Assembly (NCBI GenBank): GCA_009760855.2
Contig: WPIO01000229.1
Location: 146,501-210,500, forward strand
Length of the DNA stretch: 64,000 nt
From: Cristatella mucedo
Lineage: Eukaryota; Bryozoa; Phylactolaemata; Cristatellidae
Reading direction: 5' to 3'
Under the pieces are notes generated by a model. The model did not search any database and was not told the origin of the DNA. It was given only the letters and a program-made list of their open reading frames with translations. Shown here in pieces: positions 1 through 64,000 of this stretch; positions within the stretch are counted from its first letter, which is position 1, and each line of letters begins with the position of its first letter. The position numbers were made by a program, and so were the translations under genes.

Positions 1-394
1 GTGCACTACAGACCCTGCCGTGCGAACCTATTTCCAATTTTGTGGTCAGGTCAACTACGTTAGCCCACGGGAACCACACTTCTTCGGTTTGCCGTGTCAA
101 TTAAAGGTAGAGCAGAGGTCAGAATGAGAGGCTGGACCCGGGCCGGTGGAATCTTTTTTCCATATCTTTCTGATATCGTTTCACCTTTCGCACAGGTTTC
201 GAGTCAAATCAGGCTCGGATTGTCGGGAGTCCGATTATCGAATCGGACTCCTGTCTTATGTCGACTGATTTTTCAGGCATGAAAGAGCTGATCGATTCAA
301 GCAGGTCGGTGTACGACGATGAACCTTCCGTCGGACGCCGATGACACTTTTGTAGTTAGTTTTCTACCCTGGCTATCGACCCATTTGTATAATA

Positions 395-612
395 TAGTGA
401 TAATAATAATAATGCACTTGATAAAGCGCCCTCAAAGAACTCAATCTCTCTCTAGGCGCTTTACATTTGCTGCAAAGGGAAACGTGATTGAATGGTGAGT
501 AATATCATGCTTGATAAACAACATGAATAACATGGTTAGGGCTGATATACACAGGGTCAGCATGTAAGTGTGATTAGTATGGCAGCATGCACAAAGCATT
601 TGTAATTATCTC
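395..612 (-). mobile_element. LINE family A, 3' end, minus strand
   Basis: The reverse complement of the 24470-24690 end, starting with (TAA)n. Confidence 0.8.
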
Positions 613-671
613 CCCCTTGCCACAAGCGAACCGCTAGAATGGGAGCAATGGAGAAACACCGGCTGCGAAAC

Positions 672-840
672 TAGCTGATTTATTAGCCTCTTTTGGTATA
701 GTGGCAGAAGAGCCTTAAAGGCTGTCACCACCGCTTGCACCAGCAATAAAGGATCGCTCACTGCAGGATTCAAACCTACGACCATAGGTCATGGAAAGCA
801 GCTGGCTTACCTAGTGGGCGGTCACGGCTCACCCTCCCTC
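672..840 (-). mobile_element. tRNA-derived SINE, second type
   Basis: On the minus strand it has B box GGTTTGAATCC; the body shares CTGATTTA.TAGCCTC and GCAGAAGAGCC with 55957-56070. Confidence 0.65.
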
Positions 841-2786
841 GATCAAATCAGCAAATCAAAGCCGTCTTCTGACGCGAAGCCTCGCTAATTCAATGAAGCA
901 GGCTGAAAGTCCAATAAAGCATGAGTGCATAAAACGAGCGCATAAAAATAAAGAATAAATAATAATAAATAAAAAATAAAAAGTGCATAAAAGTGCTCGT
1001 GCGAAAGCGCTTTATCGTTAAAAGCTGCAGCCCCTGAGATCGAAATCAGCTCGGTGCAGGATTGAGATCAGCTGTACCCGATCGATGCGATACGATAGCG
1101 ATCGATCAAACTTTGGAGCTTTCTCGAGATCATTCGAAGCTCTCAGCTGTTCCTTTCATAAAATGCGGCCATCTTATACAGGTGCCCACATGCCATTACG
1201 TCCTCAGCGAGACATGCACGGCAGCTCGTACGAAATCCGCCAGATAAATAGTTTATAGTCCCCTTAAACGAGAGTCCCTCACAGCCCTCGCCCATGTCGA
1301 AACTGCGACGTTCGTGACAGACAAGCCTGGCTGACGAGTTTTGCACAAGAGCAAGTGCACCCTATGGCACCCTATCGTGGGAAGACCTGCGAGTAGTGCG
1401 TTACAGGTTCGAGTCGGGATGACACAAATGCATTGACCAACTTGAATGTGGCATCCCTGTCTAAGCAGGCGCGAAGTTTTCCCAGTAGGCACGTAGGTAC
1501 ATAGGTAAAAGTTGGCAGACTTGACAGCTGTCGATCAGATGTGATCGTCAAACGCTATAGTGCCGTTTGCTTTAAATCACACGCCCTACTATGCCGAATA
1601 GCGTAAACTAAGGGATTTTACAAACTTTGGCGAGAGTGCTTGCAAAAGATTCGTTATCAGCATAAATCCTCCAATGATAACAATAATAAATCTTCCAAAT
1701 GAGCAGCGGTGCTCCTCACAGGGCGTTAGTTAATCTTGCTTACACCGAGCTGCGTACGCAGATACGGAAGAATCTGAAGCTTCTTCCTACTTTCATCTTG
1801 GGATTAGCTCAAATAAAAGCGTTCGCGAGTGACGTTTAGCCTGTTGCACGTTATGTCGTGCGGTAATACGGCGCCGTACGTTTGTAGAGCCAGTTCACTT
1901 CCTGCTTTGGTCATAGTGCCCGTAGCAGGCTGCTCAACATGGTCGTCAGCGTCTGCTTACATTCACGATAAATAAACACGTCTTGAGATACATTTTCTGC
2001 TTAGAATTCTTCCCTAAAACCTAAACGCTCAATGCTAAAAGCCTAAACAACCTAAAAACTCACAACCGCAGAGTGCTGCACCAAAAATTCCTATACCTTA
2101 AGCTAAAAGAATTTATCGAAATGTGTTCATATAACATAAATATAATTAGATTCTGGTGGCCACGTTTAAAAGCCTACTAATGGCACCATGCCCCTAGCTG
2201 GAAGTGAGCTGGATCGGTGAAAAAACGACGCCCTATTAGCTGCGGGTACTTCGCCTACGCAGTGTGGCGTCGGAATATGGCGCCGCACGTTAGTGACAAG
2301 GACTTAGAGACATCGATGAGCTAATGTGAGCGATCCACGCCGGCCAGTGATTGCACTATCGGTCATATTTTTAATCTCGCTTGCGCCCGCTTAATATTGA
2401 GACCGCACCCACGAAAACGTTTAGGGGAACGTAAATCGGTGCTCGAGAGATTTAGTAAGCATCTCTCGCCGTTCCACGAATGTCGACGAATAGCACTCGA
2501 AACAATGGTCCTATCGAGCTCGCTGCTCACGGCTCCGGGAGGCCCGAAACTCTGTGCCGATGCTGCGCTCAAAGCGGTCTCGCAGGCAGGCCTCAAACAA
2601 ACTGCATGACGCAATTCATCTTCTTCGCCACGAAGCTGCTCCATTATTGCAATACAGTTTGCACGTGGTTTCGGCTGGAAGCAGACTCGAATTTGCGAGC
2701 TGGGACTTTAGTCCTGGCCTTGGCGTCCAGCATGCAAATGTAGCAGGTTACGTGCCATTCTCAAGTGCGTTAAGCCGTCCTGCCAT

Positions 2787-3008
2787 GTAATGTATCACCG
2801 TCTGTAACTCCACAAAGTCACAAAGACCATGTGGGTGTTACGCAGGAGAGTTTTGCATTAGGCACTCACAGCCTAAGCGGCTTTCGGTACGCATTCGGTA
2901 GCCAACAGACTTCGTCTCACGCAACAAAGAGAAAGTGGGAAGCATAGCAGAGTCAGGAGAGCAGTTGAGGTAGTGACTAGCATGGAAATAGCAGCTCAGG
3001 ACCGCTGA
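2787..3008 (-). mobile_element. LINE family B, 3' end
   Basis: About 220 bp of the family B 3' region with the shared terminal sequence. Confidence 0.8.
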
Positions 3009-4099
3009 AAAAGATGTCAGTGCCATTGCCAGACTCGCACGTCAGACTTCGTGCCGGGCTCACCGCGAGGAAGGCCGTAAGGAGAGTGAGGTTTACGAAA
3101 AAAATAAACGTCGGCTGATCGAACAGCTTCAGAGGTTTTAGCGGCAGAAGAAGAGCTTCGGAGGCTCGCTGTCGTCTCGCTTGCAGTGGGCTATGCAGGA
3201 TTGCCTGCTGGGGGCGGGGGGGGGGGGGCGGGGCGGGGCGGCTGAATACATACCGGAAGGGGCATGCCGACCCAATTGTCCTACGTCAAGGTCAATGTAT
3301 AAACTCCATTATAATAGCTACAGTTTCAACAACATTTTGTGCAGCCCTGCTCTAAGGAAGTTCACTGTTTTTAATATTTTAATATTTTTTTCTCGCTCGT
3401 CGACTTTCCTTTTCCTTTTTTCCTTTTATAGGCACATACAGTGCCTGCAAAGAGATTCAACTGTCGGAGGGCATTGTGTGAATATCTTGGTACTAACATT
3501 ATCGGAGGGATCTTCCACCTAAATGCTAAATTTCAAAGTTTAGAGTTCTAAATTCAAAATGTCAAACTTTCTTGCCACAATCCTCGCGCTTCGGTACTGC
3601 TGATGGGCCAAATTGATAATAATGGTCTGAGCGATTTTTTAACGAGTTTTTTCGTTGGATGGCGAGGCTGCTCGAACCTATCCCAGAACGAGCCCAAGGG
3701 TTAGCCAACGCCAGGCGGACGTCGCAGTCGTCGCCGCAGCCCGCCACCACCTGCGAGCTACCGGCACCGCTCGTTCTCACGCTGCCGTGTGCTCACGTTC
3801 CCGCTTTGAAATGCATTGTTTTCAATCGCACTATTTGCATAGCGAAAAGCTTCCCTAGTGCGCTGTTGGCGAAGTGCAGCCGCCGGAGTGGTGTGCTCAT
3901 CTTTCAAGGTGCTTTGCGGCGATCGTTTGACGCCGGATGTATCTGCCCAATACTAATTGCAGCCAGCACTCGGGCGGCGGCGGTGGCGGCAATGGTTTCT
4001 GGAGTCGCACTCGCGGTAGCCCGTGGGCGTGCCTCGCGTTGATTCAACGTAGTCTCGGTAACGCGTTGCGAGGCTATTAACTTGAGCTGCTGTCCACTT

Positions 4100-5111
4100 C
4101 CGCTACTGCCGGGCACTTGGCTGCGGCAGCGAATCGTCCGGTTGGCGATCTATATAAAATAAGGCCGATACCAAGATGCCGCCGCTGCAACGGTCTTCGA
4201 GGCTCCGCCCCCCCAGAAGAGGTCTCCCGAGTCACGTGACGACGAAGGAACCCCCCCAACCAGTTTGTACAGATACCCTTCCTCCTACTATCCCCCTCCT
4301 GCCCCCACCCCCCCCCGCTGTAACTGCAGCAAACGCGAGCCAGCAGATAAAGCCACCGCAGCCTCTTGCGTCGGCGCCGCCGGCCGGCATAGCACGGGCC
4401 CCTCCCATTTGCCGTACCACGAAAGAGTCAAGGTCAAAGTGAGGCCTCACTACTCTGGAAAAGGCATGCCGGGGTCGGAGGACGGGTCGTCGCGGTTTTT
4501 GAGCAGTTCGTAACGCAATAGGCGCCAGCTGCCGCTCGCTGCTCCCGGACGCGTAGCGCGCGACGGCCAGTTTGGCAATCGGCCGGCAATCAGTCAGCGG
4601 ATGCCAAGAGAAGCCGAGAGGCCGTAAGGGGAGCCCGCGAGAGCGGAGCAGAGCTGGAGCAGAAAAGGTATTGACCGCGTGGGCCGCGCAGCGCCGCCTG
4701 GCTCGATGCTGCGGCGGCGGCTCCTGCCGCCGCCGCCGCCGCCACCGGATGCAGCTGGCGCGCGCACGCACGGAGAGCGCGGTCGTCTGAACGCAGTCAT
4801 CGCCGGCCGCTCGCGGCCGCTCTGGTGCACCGCACCCGGGGGGGGGGGACGGCGAGCGAGCATCGCCCCCACAGGTCTCCCTGTCGCGAGCTTTCCGCCG
4901 GCGTACGCATTCGTCGCCTGCATTTGTAGACTCGCCGCCGGTGCTTTCGTGTCCGGTGAACGGTGGGCGGCCAGGGCCCGCGAAGCACTCAACTCCGTCG
5001 TCGTTCTTCGTCATCTGACGATCGTCGTCGTTCTTTCGGGCGCTGCTTCGCGTCGATCCGTCGTCCCGCCGACGCTCTGCCAGACGGCGCTACGCCCACG
5101 AGCCAGCCGCC
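4100..5111 (+). promoter_or_regulatory. GC-rich leader/promoter region of the AKAP-like gene
   Basis: The stretch is strongly CpG-rich and open in several frames on both strands, typical of a promoter and first-exon region. A TATA-like TATATAAAA lies at 4151-4159. No other core element is clear and the transcription start is unknown. Confidence 0.3.
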
Positions 5112-37903
<32,792 letters not shown>

Positions 37904-38798
37904 GCCGCGTGACTCGCACGGCGGTCACTGCCAAGTGACATCGGCCGAGATCTGGAGAGATCGAGCTCCTTCTTTTTCCCTTCCTTTCTCTCCTACCTTT
38001 TTACTTGCACGGAGCCACTGCACCGGTCTTGCCTGCCTGCCTGCTTCCGCTGCGGTCCTCGCCGGAAGTGAAGCAGATCGCTGCGTTGGCTCCCGTGTTG
38101 GCACCTTCTTCTCCGTGCGCTGGGCGGTCCATTTTGGCCCTCGCCGGAGAAGCAGCACGATGATTGGAGGCAGTTGGATGCTGCCTGTCCTCGCTGTTGC
38201 TTCTTTGTCTGAGCTTGCTCGTTGGCCCGCTATCGTAGAGTAGGTAGTTTTGCAGCGTGGCCTTGCCGCTTCAGCTTCAGTTGAAAGGTGCTCACCCAGT
38301 AAATAGTCGAGGATTAATTATTCTGTTCTTTACTTTTCTCGGGCCTGTCTGGAATGCAGCAGCCCAAGCAGCTTGCTATCGCGGCCTCGCCAGCTCAAAC
38401 AGACTGCTGTGGCCCACCGTTTGACCGTGTGACCGCGCATCCGGCACCATTCAGTGGGTGCTGGCAACCGACCGGTCACGAGGTTAGCAGCAGAGAAAGC
38501 AGTCGGGCTGAATGAATGAAGCCTTTATCGCGGGCTTCGAGATTAGCAAATGCATTTAGTCAAGTGTTGCTCCATAATCAGATAAAAGGGATTGTCACAA
38601 CGCTGCTGTAGCTGCTGTAACCGCAGCAGTCACCCCGGCCGGCTGCGGTCATATATATGTAGCTGTCAGCAGCTTCCTGCTCTCGGCTGCTGTAAATGCT
38701 CCCACCGCTGATGCTACATATCAAATAAGCGATCTACCAGTCCCTCGAAGCCACGGCTCTCTGTTGACAACCCTTGGTTTTCACGAAACATTGTTCCG

Positions 38799-38804
38799 AA
38801 TAAA
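38799..38804 (+). terminator. Possible polyadenylation signal of the AKAP-like gene
   Basis: AATAAA about 0.9 kb after the stop at 37903, between that stop and the STAG gene. It sits beside a SINE and may be chance. Confidence 0.25.
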
Positions 38805-38867
38805 GGCTAGCTGATTTAGCTGTCTCGTGTATGTGTATGTATATATATATATATATATATATTTATT

Positions 38868-39005
38868 TATTTATTTATATAGCGCCCCAAGAGAACTTAA
38901 TCTCTATTCAGGCACTTCACATAAGGCTCGGGGCTCGAGCCCACGACCTCAGTCGGACCTTAGTGGGGGGGGGGCAAGCACCTTAACCACTAGACCAAAC
39001 CAGCC
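38868..39005 (-). mobile_element. tRNA-derived SINE, minus strand
   Basis: Reverse complement of the 37265 and 43245 elements, with the same tail and boxes. Confidence 0.8.
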
Positions 39006-39871
39006 GGTCTCATCAACGAAGTGACAGGCGAGCCTTGGCTGTTAGTCATGACAGCTGCTTGCAGTTGGCAGTAAAATATCGTCAGCTACAGGACCCGAAC
39101 GTACGACTTGGGTCGAAAAGTTTAAGCACCTTACCCAATACTAAAAAAAAAAGGTAAGAGGTCAATTGACCAAACGGCTTCATTCATTATCGCGAGCAGA
39201 AGAACACGAGCACGGGCTTGCAGCCAGCATGCAAAAAAAGTATTGCCTACTGAAGGAATCAAACCCACGACCTGGATCGCGATGTGCTACTGCCCAAAAT
39301 AGTTTTTCTTTTCATAGCCTAGTTTAATCGGGAAACTTGTGTCTGTAAGATCTTTGATAACCCAACCACTCAGATGTTTCGTTAAATTTGGCGAATTTGG
39401 AAGGAAGCCTGACTGCTTGGTGTCGGCTTGCTAAGCTACCATAGCCAGTGAAGTGGCAGTTGAAAGATGCTTCTCTCTCCCCGTCTCTCTCCCTCCCTGT
39501 TTCTGTCTCTCACTGTCTATCTCTCTGTCTCTCTGTTCGCGTCTCTCTGTCTGTCTGTCTTTCTCTCACTGTCTATCTATCTATCTGTCTGTCTGTCTCT
39601 CTCTCTCGGCATCCGGCCCCTCCCCACTCAAGTCACGCCTGGGCCTGTAAAATCCCTTGCCACAGGCCTGGCATGTGGTACTTCTAGAACAGTTTGTCGA
39701 CAGAAATATTCGACATTTGCGATACTCCTTCAATGCATGCAGACGATAGCCACCTTAAATCTGCAGCAAACACTGGCCCTACCCGAGGAAAGTATTCGGA
39801 GGCCCCGTGATTACTTACATCTTAATCGAATTACAGACGTTACTAAAGTTATACATACAAGCAGTAATATT

Positions 39872-39904
<33 letters not shown>

Positions 39905-40436
39905 TTATGTATACATAACTCCAGCCGTTAATAATACAACATACAAACATTTATACTGAATTTGAACCGTTAATAATAATGAAACAATTTACATATATAT
40001 ATATATATATTATATTTAACTATCCGATAATAAGAAAACATACATACAGTATAGCGCCCTCAGAAAATTAAGCCTCTTTCCAGGCACTTTTCTTGTGCTT
40101 GAAAAGAAGCCTGTCAGCTGGTTAGCGATACCGGTAGTGTGCACAATTTCAGCCCGAAAAACCACACAAGGGACGATTCACACATGGCTGTAGTAGCACA
40201 TGGCCAGACTAGCTGATAGCGGCTTCTTTAGCGTCGGCGAGTCACGGAATGCCGTTGATGTCAGTCGGTGGCTGTCTCTCACAAGTCGACATAAGTACGA
40301 ATGGGCACGAATCCGGCACGCAATCCAACATCAACACGACAACGGTCTTTTCTTCTCTGCACTTTTTATCAAACTAGCAAAGCTTACATGACGCAAGAAG
40401 CAGGAGCCTATGTGAGCTCGGTTATAAATGCATGTG

Positions 40437-40570
40437 TACAACGCCCCAAGAGAACACAATCCCTATCCAGTCACTTCACATAAGCAGAAGGGCTCGAGCC
40501 CACGAGCTCGGTCATCGAATGCATTCACCTTGACGTCGGCCATCAAAGGCGAGCACCTTAAAAGACCCGG
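40437..40570 (-). mobile_element. tRNA-derived SINE, minus strand
   Basis: Same family: tail CGCCCCAAGAGAACACAATC, then GGGCTCGAGCCC and CACCTTA. Confidence 0.7.
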
Positions 40571-40868
40571 TTGCTAATGACTAGTTGCAGGAGGCGCTAA
40601 CAAACTTCAGCGGTTACGCTAGCGACGACGGTGAGCTCGCGCGCCGCCGCATTCGTTCGCTTAGGTCCAACACAGTCATCGTACACGTGAAGGGACGATA
40701 ATAATTCGCAGGTCGCAAACGTCGGCCGCCTCTCGCGCGATGGAGGGGGATGACTCGGACAGCACAGATCCTGTGGAGACCGTGCCTTTCGTTCGTATTC
40801 TCCCAGAGCTGGTCTGGTCCAGCGGTTACGGTGCTCGCCGCGACCAAGGTCTCTCTCTCTCTATATAC

Positions 40869-40907
<39 letters not shown>

Positions 40908-41103
40908 TCAATACAAAAACCTGCGATATGCCGAAGTCGCGTCACGACACTTATCCGGGCGAGCGGATACCTCTTTCCGGCAGCCGGTCCGATCTTAACT
41001 TCCGCCGGACGTTTCCCGCCAAGCGCTGTCTGTTGCCGGGCTTTAGAAATCGCCTTCGACAAATAAGCCGACCGAACGCTCATCTCCGCGTCGCCGGCGC
41101 TCG

Positions 41104-64000
<22,897 letters not shown>

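Larger units (their letters stand above)
1..4099. other. Intergenic DNA upstream of the AKAP-like gene
   Basis: I see no supported gene. It holds a minus-strand LINE A 3' end (395-612), a minus-strand tRNA-derived SINE (672-840), an A/T-rich patch near 950-990, a LINE B 3' end (2787-3008) and a G-rich run near 3212-3240. The short open frames here look random. Confidence 0.6.
37904..41103. other. Intergenic region between the AKAP-like gene and STAG
   Basis: Contains minus-strand SINEs (38868-39005, 40437-40570), several (TA)n patches (38838-38863, 39870-39906, 39992-40012, 40865-40901) and a minus-strand tail near 40040-40090. The STAG promoter should lie close to 41000, but no TATA or initiator element is convincing. 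Confidence 0.5.

Noticed and set aside
4232-5014. 260-codon open frame on the minus strand
   Set aside because: The region is extremely GC-rich with few stops in any frame and no recognisable protein.

Overview
This is nuclear DNA from an animal (intron-rich genes with GT-AG introns, non-LTR retrotransposons, tRNA-derived SINEs, many long dinucleotide tracts). The phylum cannot be fixed from the sequence. The coding exons are GC-rich with long Ala, Ser, Gly and Gln runs, and both recognisable proteins diverge strongly from their vertebrate relatives, so a fast-evolving invertebrate (for example a flatworm or other spiralian) is plausible. That is inference only.

Two protein genes lie head to tail on the + strand. 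Gene 1 (about 5112-37903) is reassembled here as nine exons whose splice phases all close, giving a protein of about 1252 residues. Its 3' half belongs to the AKAP11/SPHKAP (AKAP110-like) family of A-kinase anchoring proteins: it has several amphipathic helices of the form F-A-x-x-L-A-x5-D-A-L, and the conserved C-terminal block around W-I-A-A-S followed by G-D-L-V-A-L-V-L-E-Y. The first four exons are supported by splice sites and phase more than by homology.

Gene 2 (about 41104 to beyond 64000) is the cohesin subunit STAG/SA/Scc3 (stromalin). Twenty-five exons are placed, from an N-terminal AT-hook exon to a C-terminal acidic and AT-hook-like exon that runs off the window. All exon junctions are in phase. 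The protein is about 1370 residues to the window edge. It would act in the nucleus in the cohesin ring; the CTCF-binding surface residues known from human SA2 are kept.

The rest (about 85 percent) is intron and intergenic DNA. It holds at least ten fragments of an L2-like LINE (family A, (TTA)n tail), six truncated copies of a second LINE family on the - strand (family B), tRNA-derived SINEs that share their 3' tail with family A, about twenty microsatellites, a 17-bp minisatellite, and a striking number of short near-perfect hairpins. No rRNA, bona fide tRNA, CRISPR array or bacterial-type operon was seen. The most interesting points are a possible multi-site PKA anchor, a pair of STAG 3' exons that look mutually exclusive, a STAG splice donor inside a (GT)n microsatellite, and retroelement ends lying about 30 bp upstream of exons of both genes.
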